A stretch of 64,000 bases of DNA from Atopsyche davidsoni (GCA_022113835.1 JAILWY010000005.1:7210501-7274500), one strand, 5' to 3'. Shown: positions 1-12,960, numbered from the stretch's first letter. Notes: a model not told the origin generated them from the letters alone. Translations and numbers: made by a program.

Positions 1-1188
1 GTATATTATGTTTGATAATATTATTCAACGAGGAAGAAGTTACTTCTGTAATAAGTATTTCGCAACGAAAGAAATATAGTAAAAGCAAACATTTTTCAAG
101 GGATTCTTATTATGCTTCGTTTCTTTGGGGTCTTATCATTTTTAACATTCTTAATATTATTTTTTAAGAAATGTTTGCATTATATTTATATTATAACTGA
201 ATAAATCCTGATGGCAATGGAATTTTTTGAAATATGTGTACCAATAGATAATAATAATAATTCATCGATTTTTATATGAATTTACAGGATGATGTTTGTG
301 TGGTTACAGATTTTATAATATAATACGATATTATTAAAAAAAAAATTAATATGTATATATTTTACTATTTAATAAAAACGCATTGTAGACGCATGTTAAC
401 ACAATGTTGAATTTAACTAGAAAATGTTTCAATGCATAAAGCTATAGTTTTTAGGTAAACTTGAATGAAAAATTACTAATAAAATCACACCAAATTAATG
501 GTTATTTATATATATATTTAAATAAAATTATTTAATTTTTTCGCATGATTTTTAATATTCGCATTAAAGCATTCATGGACGATTTTAATAGTATAACAAT
601 AATTTTTTATGAGTTCTAACTTCCTGCTGGAATACTCATAGGATGGTTTGCATAGTTGAGTTGTAATTCGTATTTTTTTTATTTATTTTGAAATAAATAC
701 AGAACACACAATGGTAATTGCACACTGTAACGCAGTTGAAACTATAATTTATAAATACAGCGAAGTAAAGTTTAAATCTTTTAAAATTCATACGAAAAAT
801 ATAAATATTAAATTATTTATTTTGAAAAACAAAAAACAATGCTTCTGAAATCATATTTGGTCATCCTGTATAGTACGGTCGGAGTTTTTCATATGTTCTG
901 TATAATATAAACCATCACACGCCAAAAAATACCAGACAGATGGGTATTAAAATAAAATTCGCACAGCTTTCACTAAATTATGGCTATCAAATAAATAAAA
1001 AAAACTCGGTATCTATATTTAAACGTGCGGTAATTTTGTTGAAAAACTTTTCGTATATATTTTACAATATAAAAGTGTTTTATTTTTTATTATGTTAACG
1101 ATGTATCAAAAGAATTAAGCGATTATTTTTTCGACTGACAGTTAATTTGTATTTCCCAAAGGAAAACAAATAGCGTTTTAGAAATTCA
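1..1188. other. AT-rich non-coding stretch
   Basis: No reading frame of note, no recognisable repeat and no RNA gene are visible. The sequence is dominated by A/T runs and frequent stops on both strands. Confidence 0.6.
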
Positions 1189-1330
1189 CTCGGCCTTCGT
1201 TCCCAGCCATGAATACAACATTAAGTTCGAGTTTTACCTGCGCCGTAGTACTGTAGCGGGTACAATGTTTGTGTACCGCAGCAGGGGGTATGCTAATGAC
1301 GGGCACAACCGAACATTGTTGATCGAATAA
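1189..1330. other. GC/CpG-rich islet with near-palindrome
   Basis: A short stretch clearly richer in G+C and CpG than its flanks. Inside it GCGGGTAC (1256-1263) faces GTACCGC (1273-1279), an imperfect inverted repeat around a short spacer. No open frame is maintained. It may be a regulatory element or an old repeat remnant; nothing in the sequence decides which. Confidence 0.35.
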
Positions 1331-2424
1331 TCAAGTAAGTTAAGAACAAAATATAAAAATAAGTTTATAAAAGAGCTGTTTGAATAATGACAGTTACTGA
1401 AAAAAATGAGATAGTTTTCAATCCAAATTTTCCCAAAGCATATCTTACTTAAGCTTACTGAAAGGAGTTAATATGATCAATTATTTCACTAGAGATGATT
1501 TTATGAAAACAAATATTAAAAAAATGTTTAAATATGATTTTTTTGTTATTAGTAATTCCATTTAATTTAATAACGCTCATCCCTAGCGTACGAACCATTT
1601 AATTATTTCCTTTGCACGTTTCCCATACTCTGTTTTCATAGTGTATCGATAGTTTTGGCCGCAGTATGTGAATTATTAACACTGTTGGTCGGGAGTAAGG
1701 TTCTTGTTAGAGGCATGGATAGTGGGTGTCATTTCTTTTCAAAGCAACTTTTCGGTTTGCTATATAAATAACTTAATAAAATAAGTTTAATTAAAAAGGC
1801 ATGAAAAATTCTCTTTGTACATTTACAGAAACTTTTGGTGTTGAACATTGGTATTCAATGATTTCTCTATTACCGATAAAGGGAAACTACGCATTATAAA
1901 AAACAATTATTTTTCATATCCTTCAAAGGACAAATGTCTGTGCTTTGGTTGTTTTTATTTGTTTTTTGGCAACCGAGAGCGGTATTTATTTTATTGACCA
2001 TATTATTGTGTTTTCAAGAAAATATATAGACAAAAAAAAGATACTAAAATCATATATGTTAATTGGTGGAATTTCAGCATACGTTCACAGGGCTCTTAGC
2101 CAATTGAGCTACTGAGTCGCTGAATACAGTGCCACTGTGCAACATACAAGGAAAGCTTGTAAAAAATACAAGGTCTTTAAGCAAGTATTCGTGTTTACTG
2201 TCAGTACTTTTTGAGTCCAATTATACATAATTTCATTTACAAAAGTAATCATAAAATTTAAAAGACATTAGTCAGCACTACACTGTAATAATTACAGTGT
2301 TTATTTCAAGGCTTGAGTAAAAAACTACGTTGACAATTATACTTGAATACTAAACGATTTCTATAAACCATACAAAAACAGTTACTCATACGAAAATATT
2401 ATTGGTACGTATTTTTCCCTTAAA
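1331..2424. other. AT-rich non-coding stretch
   Basis: Nothing recognisable is seen. Minor blocks of mixed composition near 1590-1720 have no sustained reading frame. Confidence 0.55.
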
Positions 2425-2435
2425 TATACACATAT

Positions 2436-2489
<54 letters not shown>
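2425..2489. repeat. (CA/TA)n microsatellite
   Basis: Alternating purine-pyrimidine DNA: a short CA-rich lead followed by about 22 uninterrupted TA dinucleotides. Such tracts are slippage-prone and polymorphic. Confidence 0.95.
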
Positions 2490-2491
<2 letters not shown>

Positions 2492-4140
2492 GTACACACA
2501 CTCATGATATTCATGTGATATTCAATAAGGACAAATAAAAATATAATAGCTGTCACATTTTCATTGTATCTGTGCGCTTTAGATTGTTGTCAAGTTATTT
2601 TTAAACGTCCGAAATAGAAACTCTACTGGCCAATGGAGTCGAGAGACTCAAATAAAAATTGTTTCACATGGTAATGACATCCACCTGCCTCCACATGTTG
2701 TATTCAAAATGGAAACAATGCGGTACGTGGGTGTAGAAGATTTGTTTTACTAGGAAAAAATGTATAACAAAAATTAAAACATAAAATTAAACATAAATAA
2801 TTAAATAACTACCGTTAAAGAGTCCGGACAAAATTGATTAAGATAATAAACATAAATTGGACTTTGCCAAAAATAATTTGATTATAAAACCCTTTTATCC
2901 AACATAAAATAATTGTTAAACAATTTTTGGGATTTTCTTACACACACACACATACATTTTATTATATATTGAAAATTATACGGTTGAATTATTAACACGA
3001 AACAACAGTAAGATTTTCATTTCAAAGTATATCGAGACATTGCCTAGTGTCTCTAGCGTCTCCATTTAAATACTAATTTTGATTATCTGTTGACACATAC
3101 CGTGTATATAAATTTCAATACTGAAAGACAGAAAAAAACATTTAAAATAGCTATCTAGGTAGTACAAAATTTGTCTGAGAAATGTGACCAACTATGTGTT
3201 ACTACGAAAACTTAAAGATTAAACTGAAATCAAAAGCCTTAAATTGAATGAAACCACATGAAAATGATCTGTTTTATCAACATACCATTCCTTCTTATTT
3301 AATAACCAAAACAGTTAACTTTTAATAGAGATGAAGGGGCGTAGGTTCTAACGAGAGGTAACATTATTTTGCAAAGATTCAGGTGTGTGTGGGAAGGAGC
3401 CTCTCTTAAGAGAAACTCTCCGCGGTAAACATGCCACTCGTGGTTATATGGTATTTTAAATTACACACTTAAGATAATCACAATGACATTAAGCCATTTC
3501 ATTTATTATTCAAATATGTTTTGAATCGTTTTCAAATTAACAGTTATTAAAAAATATGATTAAATGAAAAAAATTGATTATAAATAAACACAACGGGAAC
3601 TGTGAAAATGGCATCGTTAAAAGAAGCTTCACGTATTTTCATCAATTTGTCTGCGGTTTTCAATACGGCTCCATGATTTTTAACAGCTTGTGTATGCAAA
3701 TATTTGAATTTTTTTCGTAATATTTACAATTGTTCCGTTTTGCCAAGAGACTAAATAATCTACTGTTTAATATTGCATCATAAATAGATTCCGCCCAATG
3801 ATGTCAGTTTTGTCTGTTGGCGAAAATAATCAAACCTAAGCAATCATATGTGAGATTCACAATATTTAATTTATATCAATGTAAATCTTTTTTAATATTT
3901 TACAATCAAATTGTTTATACAAAAATTAATAGTTTTTTCATAACGTCCTTAAATATAAATTTTATATCTAATAAATCTCAAATTATTATTTCATTAGTAT
4001 TTTCAAAATTGAGCCTGGATTTAAAGTTAAATACGGGGTTTGTAAAAGTGTCTTAGCTTACAAATCCTGTAGAATTATACGCATTATGTGATTGAAATTT
4101 ATGGTAGAAATGAAAATGAATATGTCGTTTTGTCATACTG
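2490..4140. other. AT-rich non-coding stretch with one islet
   Basis: Mostly featureless AT-rich DNA. A mixed-composition patch at about 3333-3440 contains the perfect 12-bp palindrome TCTCTTAAGAGA at 3402-3413. An open reading at 3817-4056 is low-complexity and has no sign of being coding. Confidence 0.5.
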
Positions 4141-4189
4141 GGAGTTACAAAATATACACACAGCAACTCGACTGTTGATTTGTAATTGT

Positions 4190-4490
4190 GAATTCTGAGA
4201 CGCCCGCTCGGTAGAGTAAATATCTCAAGTTATATAAATAATACATCGCATCGCTCGGGGTTGAAACTGAGAAATTGTGAGAATGAAACGGAAAGAAAAT
4301 GAGAGACTGCCGACGAAAATGACTGTAGGGAAGGTTGATACAAAGGGAAATTTTCTGGATATACCCTCTTTGAAATTTCAAGCTGAAGAATACGGTGGCG
4401 GTGCGCTTAAATGGCATGCTGCTGGATTCTTCGAACTTTCAGAGAGCTACAAAGGTTCATCGAAGGTGAGAGGTTAAAAAATACCCATGC
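4190..4490 (+). other. Small open reading of unknown nature
   Basis: An ATG-initiated frame of 66 codons runs from 4277 to 4477 in a patch slightly richer in G+C than its flanks. It is Lys- and Glu-rich near the start and Gly-rich later. I do not recognise it, and the opposite strand is also open over part of it (4145-4417), which weakens the coding case. It could be a decayed exon or chance. Confidence 0.15.
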
Positions 4491-6130
4491 CACGACCGTC
4501 CACTCGTGAAACGACTTTTTACTTTTAAACGAAGCAAAATTTTATAATGGGAAAATTATGAACTGGGTATACTATAATTTTATTTATTTTAATTGAAATT
4601 AAAGTAAATTATTGAAGCTATTACGGATTCTTACTTTGTGTAAAAATGAGATGCCTGACCAAAAAAATTACATGTAAAATTTTGTTTTTTCTTTGGCGTA
4701 GCAAATGAGTTTTTATATAATTAAGTACTACATAATAAATACTTACGGAAATACGGAATCCTTAATAAAAATCTTTTTTTTTAAATTTTATTTTTTATAA
4801 ATATATGTTTTGTTTTAAGTTGGAATATGTATTTGTTTTAATTAAAAGTTAAAAACAGTAACAATTTTTTTTGCATTGCATTTGTGAAAAGGGTTCTGCT
4901 ATTTTACAATCTTTTTTGAAGTTTAAAATTACAATATAACTTTATTTTCTAAAGAGAAATAAGATTTATTTAAGCAATAAACTTACTCTCTGTGTTTTGG
5001 ATATAAAACTAAACATTCAACCAATTATCGAAATAATAATTCTAAAATAAACAAGAAAGGGCAAAAAAAAAAAACATAAAAGTTTACATGATTTGTGTGT
5101 TTATGACAAATTTCATTTTTTTAGCTCATAATGACAGTGTCAAATTTCTCTGTTAATATCAAAATGACAAAAAATATATTTTTTAGGTGGAAAAGCGTAA
5201 CAGCGGTCTAAAAAATGTTTCTCCTTTTTTTCATTCATGTTTAATCCTTTCTCAGACTGAGAGATTCGTAACTCATCATTAGAAAGCATTTTCATAAAAG
5301 AGTTTCCCGATCTTTGTGTACTTTTTAAATTTGCTGAAATAAAAAACCAGCATATTTTTCAACGATTGAGGCTTTAGAAAATGATTGAGAAGATGCTTCG
5401 ATAGTATAATGACGCTCCCTTCTTTTCTTTTTCTACACAATATGCTAGAGACTCGGATGATCCCAGGAGAACCTTTTTCCTGAAAAAGGCTCAATTTAGA
5501 AAGCACTATTCAGGGTTCAACGAAGAGTTCAAAGAAATATATTCTTACGTTTATGTCCACTTATTATGATTGTTAAAAAATGCGACTGTGCGATATTTAA
5601 AAAATATATTTATGCTAGAATATTATTCTTATAAAAGGAGACTCTTAAATAATATTTATTTGTCATATACCTTCCATTTAAATATGATCAAATTAAATTA
5701 AAATAAAACATGTACGATATTCTAAAAAAAAATTGTTTTGATTTAATTGATGCACAGGTTTTTTGGCTTATGTTATGCGTTAAAGATATTTTTTGTATTT
5801 ATTAATTTTATGATATTTAATTATTTTCATTATTTATTTGTTTGTTCCTTGTGAAAAATTAAACTACAAATTAAAAAGAACAAAATACATAAAGACATTG
5901 ATTTAAAATAAAATATTTAAAAAAACCTAAATAAACAAATCTAATTTAACATTATTTATAAGTCTGATCAATACCTGCGTAATTTAATTAACTTTAAAGC
6001 AAATCATTAATTACTTTACTCGGAATCATCCAAGCTGTAAATTAGTTTCATTTTCAGGGAATGACACGAATTAATTTTCCCAATGACAAATTGAATTAAA
6101 ACCTATTAAATGAATGAAAATGACTGTGAT
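4491..6130. other. AT-rich non-coding stretch
   Basis: Long A/T-rich DNA with no gene, structural RNA or repeat that I can recognise. Confidence 0.55.
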
Positions 6131-6290
6131 ATAATATTGAAGGCATTATTGCGTCTTTGATGAGCGTCCCGCACCCCTCGGCATTGGAGGTTCCGGCCGC
6201 GCCCCGACCTTCCGTAGTGCAGGTCACAGGTAGGAAAGGTTCTCACGCGTACTGATATTTTCCAAATGACCTCAACCATATTCAGGTCTT
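6131..6290. other. GC/CpG-rich islet
   Basis: A patch holding several CpG and GGCCGCG-type words, strongly contrasting with the flanks. A minus-strand frame (6106-6315, 69 codons) spans it but resembles no family I know. It may be a regulatory element or transposon remnant. Confidence 0.3.
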
Positions 6291-6456
6291 TCAATTTAGG
6301 GTTACTTGTTTTCATTTACATAATTTTACAACTACAGTATTTTTGTTTATGTGATGAACGCATATACTTGTATATACGTCAATTTTAAAATACAGTATAA
6401 TAATGATAAAAGTAACATTGTATTTTGTCTTCACATTGAGTTTATTTAAATTATTT

Positions 6457-6500
6457 GCATTACTAGTTTCTACCCGATACACTGGGTCATCATCAGATGC
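6457..6500 (-). ncRNA. Hammerhead-like motif, left arm
   Basis: On the minus strand the order is GCAT, CTGATGA, an extra T, stem II GACCC/GGGT-, GAAAC, TA, GTA, ATGC. GCAT and ATGC would form stem I, and AC/GT a minimal stem III with cleavage triplet GTA. The final base pair of stem II is broken here (A instead of C before GAAA), so this copy is probably inactive. The extra T after CTGATGA departs from the canonical core. Confidence 0.35.
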
Positions 6501-6511
6501 TTAACTAAAAC

Positions 6512-6555
6512 TGATCTGATGATGACCCAGTGTATCGGGTCGAAACTAGTAATGC
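6512..6555 (+). ncRNA. Hammerhead-like motif, right arm
   Basis: The plus strand carries CTGATGA (6516-6522), T, stem II GACCC/GGGTC, GAAAC, TA, GTA, ATGC. Stem II is intact. Stem I is reduced, because the bases before the core are TGAT rather than GCAT, leaving about two pairs. The core is complete except for the same extra T as in the other copies. Confidence 0.4.
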
Positions 6556-7094
6556 AAATAATTTAAATAAACTCAATGTGAAGACAAAATACAAAGTTAC
6601 TTTTATCATTATAATAATGGATCTGGATCTGATGGTAAATAAAACGGAAAAAACAAAAAAAAAATTCATTTCGAATAGAAGTTTTAAAATTTTAATGAAA
6701 ATATTTTCCAGAATTTCTTACTTTTTAATATCACTCTTGTAAGCTTTTAGTATTGTTTCAAAAGTGTATATATAAATATATAGATATATATCCCCGATAT
6801 ATATCCTCTGTTTAGTATTTCAAACGTGTGGATTTCATCGTGTTTTAAAAAAAATACATTGTACATCAAATTTACACTCCTTTAGATATATTTATTTAGT
6901 ATAATATATGATTAATAAACAAAAAGTAATTTTTGTATTGCATACAGCCATTCGTTTTTGCAAACTATTATTTGAACAAAATTTGTCTAAAAAATAATTA
7001 CCTTTGACTAATACGTCAATGCAATGAGTGTTTATTACAGCAGTGACTACTTCAAGCCATCATAGTTTTAATTTAAAATAATACTTGAGTTTGT

Positions 7095-7305
7095 TTGTTA
7101 CATGACTGTTGTTTTTGCTCATTTTGAGAAGTTTTATGTTTCTCGTACATTCTACACAATTTAAGATTTTTAATTCATAATATTTATTTTATACATATAA
7201 GAGAATAATCAAATATTTGATAAATAATAAAAACTCGTTATCATCACGAACGTCTAAAAATGGTTGATTTATTTGTGAAAATACTACAAATATTCAAAAA
7301 CGAAT
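7095..7305 (+). repeat. Diverged direct repeat, copy 1
   Basis: This segment shares ordered blocks with 7800-8055, among them TTTTATGTTTCT, ATATTTATTTTATACATAT, AAAAACTCGTTAT and GTGAAAATACTACAAA, separated by substitutions and small indels. The spacing is about 700-750 bp. It may be a local duplication or the decayed ends of a repeat element. Confidence 0.7.
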
Positions 7306-7309
7306 GAGG

Positions 7310-7470
7310 TTGACAATCCCTTATGTAGTTGAGCATATAGAAGCTCGTGAATTTAATGCCGAGGCAGCAGGTATGGCTCACGTCCTTCCATGTACCTCCG
7401 GTAATGGGGGCAATTGGACACAGCTCCCCCCTACCCCAGTCACCCCTCACTCAGGCACGGAAGTCTTGTA
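7310..7470 (+). other. Mixed-composition islet with open frame
   Basis: Directly after the first direct-repeat copy is a GC-richer patch with a plus-strand frame (7304-7573, 89 codons) rich in Gly, Thr and Pro in its middle. I do not recognise the product and the minus strand is partly open too. An unknown exon or a repeat remnant is possible. Confidence 0.2.
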
Positions 7471-7799
7471 CCTCCCCATCGAAAAATGTATGTTAACCAA
7501 ATTCGGCTTAACGAGATTTCCTATTATTGGAAGTTTTAGAATACCAGATCGGTTTTCCGATAATATCGGTTGAATTCTGCCAAAGGTTTATTCTCTTCGA
7601 ACGTGAATTTGTACTATTCATTATATTGGTTTTACCATATGTATGAGACATGTTTTATCTATAAAAAAAGCCTTAGAATGAAATATATATTTTGTATTCC
7701 GTAGAAATCAATGTGTCCTCATAGTTGAAGGTTATTGTTTACCGAACATAAAAATACAACAAATAAAAAAAAATCACATGTACAAACAACTGATATTTA

Positions 7800-7895
7800 T
7801 TCATGACCTGTTGTTTTTCACTCATTAAGAGACGTTTTATGTTTCTAGTTTCTAGTTTTGTGTTTAAGCTTTTTTAATTAAATAATATTTATTTT

Positions 7896-7955
<60 letters not shown>

Positions 7956-8055
7956 ATAAACAAATAACCAGAAAAAAACAAAAAACTCGTTATTTAAACT
8001 TAAATCTAAAAATAATTGATTTACTTGTGAAAATACTACAAAGATTCATGATAAT
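7800..8055 (+). repeat. Diverged direct repeat, copy 2
   Basis: Partner of 7095-7305 in the same orientation. It is lengthened by a (TA)n expansion at 7899-7951, exactly where copy 1 has only a short ATACATATAAG, so the microsatellite grew after the duplication. Confidence 0.7.
7899..7951. repeat. (TA)n microsatellite
   Basis: About 26 uninterrupted TA dinucleotides inside the second direct-repeat copy. Confidence 0.95.
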
Positions 8056-8394
8056 GCAAATAAAATGTTAATAGTATGAAAAAAAAATTACTTATTTTCG
8101 TATGCGAGCGTATAATTTAATATATACTAACGATAAGTTACATATTTGAAATGTAAAAATGTCTAATTATTTATCTACTTACTTATAATATATTATAATG
8201 AATTTTAATGAAAATATATGCTTTAAAGACACTTTTGTAATAAAAATGTAAATTTCTCGGCAATACTTTAATTATTTTGTTTAAATAAATTTGGCTTACT
8301 CACATGTTGATGTACCAAAAGGATTTAATATTTCTCAACATTGCATGCAGCCTTGTTTCTCAAATAGGGTAACATCAAAGAAGTACGTACACAA

Positions 8395-8480
8395 TGTGGA
8401 ATTCCGTTTATTTAGAGAGAGCACGGCGGGCGAGGCCCGGGGGTTGATCCCGATTGCAACATCCCTTGTCGTATACAGAT
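8395..8480. other. GC-rich islet
   Basis: A short patch containing GGCGGGCGAGGCCCGGGGG-type sequence. Short frames are open on both strands (8291-8503 plus, 8335-8532 minus), and neither is recognisable. Confidence 0.25.
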
Positions 8481-9235
8481 TACGAGGATTTTGTTTTCCT
8501 TGATACGTAAAATGAGATGATGCCGAGCTCATTTAAGTGCTATAAATAGAACCTGATGCCAAATTAAATTATCTTTTATTCTTTCAATTTCTACCTCAAA
8601 TTTGCAACATTAGCGAAATCAGGATACTTAAATTATGCTTTCAACTGATTCCTTTTGAAAAGCTTGTATTGTTACGAATAGTGTTTTTATGTTAGGTTTT
8701 TACTTTACTAATAAATTAATTTTTTGACAATATTGTGTGAATACACATACTCTTTTGTCTTTGGCACTCCACTTTCATTGTATTTTATCATTGAGGTTGT
8801 ATTCAATATTACTTCAGTTTCATGCTTTTTAACAATGATGCTGGTAAAACGTATTTACTAATAAAACGAATCTCTCCCAAATATGCGATCTTTGATACCA
8901 ATGAAACCTTTCCATTTCACATAGACTCCTTGTCCCTTTGAATATGATCCTCTCATCTTTGGCCGAATTAATTATATAATAGTAAATATTTCATATAAAG
9001 ATTCGAGAAACTTATGTGGAGCTCTTTTTAAACTGGTATTCCTAAAAATCGAAATAATATAAAATCTGCGTAATTTGATGATAAGACTTCACAAGAAGAT
9101 TTTGGTAAAATATCGTTTTAAATGCGTGTGGAGGTGGAGGCTTTTATTGAGCAGCGGGTTGGAAATTTGCTAATGATAAATTTATCGAAGCAAGCACACG
9201 ACTTTCGATAATTTAGCAAATTGTTTTATTTCCAG

Positions 9236-9364
9236 CCGTTTGAAAAATATTCCCGATGACACAGCGCTGGGAGTAATTTTTCGTTTGCCTAAATATTTAC
9301 CTACCAGCATGGAACATACGAAAGCTCTCATATTACAGGCTATTACACAGAATGACTCACTCAG
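9236..9364 (+). CDS. Candidate internal exon, product unknown
   Basis: A pyrimidine-rich tract ending TTTTATTTCCAG (AG at 9234-9235) is followed by 129 nt ending CTCAG, then GTCCGT, an acceptable 5' splice site. The segment is divisible by three and stop-free in the frame beginning CGT TTG AAA, which continues open to a stop after 9440. The encoded stretch is mixed in composition (includes ALGVIFRLPKYLPTSM) and not low-complexity. I recognise no family. The opposite strand is also open (9182-9430), so a chance frame cannot be excluded. No neighbouring exon is visible within several kilobases, so this may be an isolated exon of a long-intron gene, a decayed one, or noise. Confidence 0.25.
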
Positions 9365-9443
9365 GTCCGTACAAATCTGCCTCGAGTCGGATATTTGGTA
9401 TATTCTGGAGCAGATACAAAATAAACACACAGAGATTTATTGA

Positions 9444-12400
9444 GTATTCGGCAGGATGGGAGTGGCTTGAGTCCGGATCGTATTTTAGAGTATATTGTAT
9501 GCATTACATTAATTAAATTTGTAAATCAGATATTGTATGTGAATACAGAATGTTAAATTCAAAAAATGAATTTCCAGTTAAAATGTAAATTATTTTAAAA
9601 TAAAATTACAATTAAATAATCACGATTACATAATATGTAAATTTGACCTAAGAGAATTAAAACTACATTTAAAATAAAAAAAAACGGTAGATATACAAAC
9701 TATCAATGCTCTAAAACAACAGTTTCAAGAATTTCATCATAAACTTGAGACACACGAAGAATATTTTTTTTATAAATATATGTTTGATAAGAAATGATGA
9801 TTTGTTTTCAAATTAAAAAAAATTATATAGGTCTTATGTTAATTATGTAATATGATATAACAATCACGTTAGATAAAAAAAACCAGCATGTATCAATGTA
9901 TGAGATATGTCCAATGTAATGATTGACGTAGAAGTAAATATTTGACTGAAGATAACTTTGTAATTACTAATTAACATTAAGATGATTTATTTAAAAAAAA
10001 ATGAATTCATGGAGAAACTATTTTAAAGCAACTCATCTAGAAATTTTTATGAAGTCTCATACTCATTTTTTTTGAATATTAAACAATTTGTAAGAATTTT
10101 TTTGATATCAATCTGAAAGAGGTATTCCTTCAATTGGATCACATTGGCATGAAAGTGTGAGGATAAGAATTAAGAAAATGTCTTTGAATATAGTTTCCAG
10201 CCATTGATCTGTTGGGACATTCAAGTCTCCATCGGCAGCGTCATGAGTATTTGATAGTTCAAAAGACTATCGCTCTTGCAGTGTTTTTACATTATTTTTA
10301 TGACTATATTTATCTTTCGACTTATAAATACATTTATGTGTATCTTGTAGGTTGATCTGTTATTTATATACGCTATTATATCTGCAGCTGTTAGAGATAG
10401 TACAAAAAAATACAGCTGACATATGCGACCATGGTCATTGCCAAGTTGTGGCGACTTTGTGTTGCCTATTTATGCAAAACAAAACGAAATATTTTAAGAC
10501 AGGCTTTGTTGCATGGGTAGAGATTGTTTTATTCCATGACGACATGTACTATATATATATATAAACATAAATACGAGTGTACGCAAAACTCTAAAATGTA
10601 ATGTAATTAACACCATTGTTTAAGTTATCAAATACAAATTATAACTCTTTCTTAATTTGTTACTAGAAAAAAAGCGATGTGCAAATAATTCCAGAAGAGA
10701 AAGTATTCTACCCCGTTGTGGTTTCCTTTTAATGTCTATTATAATACACGTAAATTATATTATTTATAAATAATTATATATGTAAGTACGGCATCATTTA
10801 AAACTCACGTCAAAAAAAAAACTTTGTAGTCAATCTAAAAAGTCTGATTTGATTTTTTCATTCAACTTCCAGAACAATTTTAACATGTCGCACAGTACAT
10901 TTAAATATGTAAGTACTTCATCTGTACTCTATTCTATTGAGTCTATTTTTATCTCGCTAAGTAGTGCAATTGTTATAAAGTGACTAATCTTAGAATGAAT
11001 CGCTCGAGCTATTGAAGGTTCAGTTCTCACATACAAAGCCAAGAAGCAAGTACATATATTTAAGCCCATAAGGCGCTTACCGTACATAGTGAACGATCTT
11101 AAAATTTAACAGTAAAGATAACGAACTGATGGTATCGTTAAATAATCTCTCTATTTGTAATTGCTAATAATGTATTCGTTAATTACTTTCTCGTTGCAAA
11201 GTTTATTGAGCGGTAAATGGCAGTTATTCAATCATGTATCGTATATTGATAAAATCAAGATTAATTACCGTTCGTGATTCTCTAAAATGTATTAATTTCA
11301 GAGCATTTATGAGGATTTCAACTATAGTGCGAATCAGTAATTATTATCTTGATTTGAGTTTTGAATATTATTTATGTGCTTTCATAAATTTTTATTAAGC
11401 ACACATAGCCAGGTGTAACGTCTCGAGATTTTTACTAATAATAAAACAGTACACATCTTAAGCCTACTAGTATCGCCAAAAAAAATATTACCAAAACTGG
11501 CTATTGAATGAAACACAAATTAATATTTTTTGAAAGAAACAGTTATGTATTTATAAATGCAACAATAAGTCAACCTAAGAATGTTATTATTGCAGATTTT
11601 TTTTACAAATCACATAAATATGGATAATGTCTGTACATGTACTATGCTGTGATGTTGTTGAAAGTACTGGGAATATTTATTTGTTAAAATAGGAAATATA
11701 TTTATTATTCGAAATACCAAAACAAAACTCTTTGTTTTATAAGATTCTAAAATGTTTTTAATTTTTAAATTAAAAAAAATATCGAGTCTTATGCAAATTA
11801 TTTACTAAATATATAAAACATCAATTATCCTAAGACATGTTAAATATTTCAAAGCTAAGATAAACCTCTATGTTAAAGTTATAATAAGGTGATTATTATG
11901 GAAACCAAACAATTAGACCCAACTGAACGATGACTATAGTCTTTGTCACGTATGTAACCGAATCCCTCAATTTCCGTCGCACAATTCACTAATCACTAAG
12001 CATCCAGTCACAATAGGTACGCCATTACCATTAAGATCAAATTACAGCATTAGTAATTTTGTCATTTTGGATACAGGCTTATTACGAAAATAGTTCTCAG
12101 GTGAATGACATAAAGTTGATCTTATACTCACTCCATAAAAATTGTTTCTAAAAAATGTAACAAATCAAGCAAAAGAATTCAGATAATACAAACAAACAAT
12201 AAAAAAAATATAAAAGTACGAAACATTTCTTCAGCGATTAATAAAAAAATATAAAAATATCGTTCCAGACTATTATCAAAATATTATTTGTATCGAGAAT
12301 AAGCATTGAAGAAAAAAGAACATAAATAAATAAACAGAATTGACTCCATTGAATATAAATTTTTACAAGTAAAAGTTGTGCCTTATGCTTGTAAAACACT

Positions 12401-12740
12401 ATAATAAAGATACATGGATACTGAAGTAATATAAAATAAATAGATGTAGATGTTTATAATGCGTGCTAAGTTTGATTGGTTGTGCTGTTTTATTTAGATA
12501 TATGCACATAAGTGCGTGTTATATGAAGTATTCATTTTATGTTTTAACTTAGTTGACACAAAGCCTTTCCATCTCCATACCAGTAACTTTGAAACTAATT
12601 TTATAATAAATAATATATTTACTATCCCTTTAGTTAGAACATAATCTATAGAAGTTTACGATAGTCATGCTAGTGAGTTTGTGGATATTGGAATAATATT
12701 AATTAAATTTCTAATAAACGTGTATGAGTCGCAACGGGGT
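9444..12740. other. AT-rich non-coding stretch
   Basis: Over 3 kb of A/T-rich DNA with only short, low-complexity frames. A mixed-composition patch near 10340-10520 has no recognisable content. A short (TA)n run lies near 10550. Confidence 0.55.
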
Positions 12741-12960
12741 AGCTATGAAAACTAATTCATTTGGCAGATTACCTGCAGTCCAATCTGCTGTACAGAGGTA
12801 GCTCGCCGCAGGAGATGGTGCCTCCCGTTTAACGGCCGCCGTAAAGGCTTGGAGGGTGACTGTAACGGAAAGCTACCAAAATAACGCCGCTTCAGATCAA
12901 TATACCCAAGCGTCGCGACGCCCGCAGCTTTTTCGTTATTTCGTGCGTATAATAGGAAAA
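12741..12960. other. GC/CpG-rich islet
   Basis: A compact block with several CpG and GGCCGCCG-type words. Both strands carry short open frames (12752-12982 minus, 12856-13059 plus), neither recognisable. A regulatory element is possible. Confidence 0.3.

Larger units (their letters stand above)
6395..6617. repeat. Long palindrome with hammerhead-like arms
   Basis: Two arms of about 100 bp, roughly 6400-6498 and 6516-6613, are nearly perfect inverted copies around a spacer of fewer than 20 bp. A second, more decayed copy lies at 58207-58405, so this is a dispersed repeat and not a local accident. Each arm contains a hammerhead-ribozyme-like motif. Hammerhead motifs are known from the terminal repeats of Penelope-like retroelements and from retrozymes, so two head-to-head terminal repeats of such an element are a reasonable but unproven reading. 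A palindrome of this size is also expected to be unstable in cloning. Confidence 0.8.
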
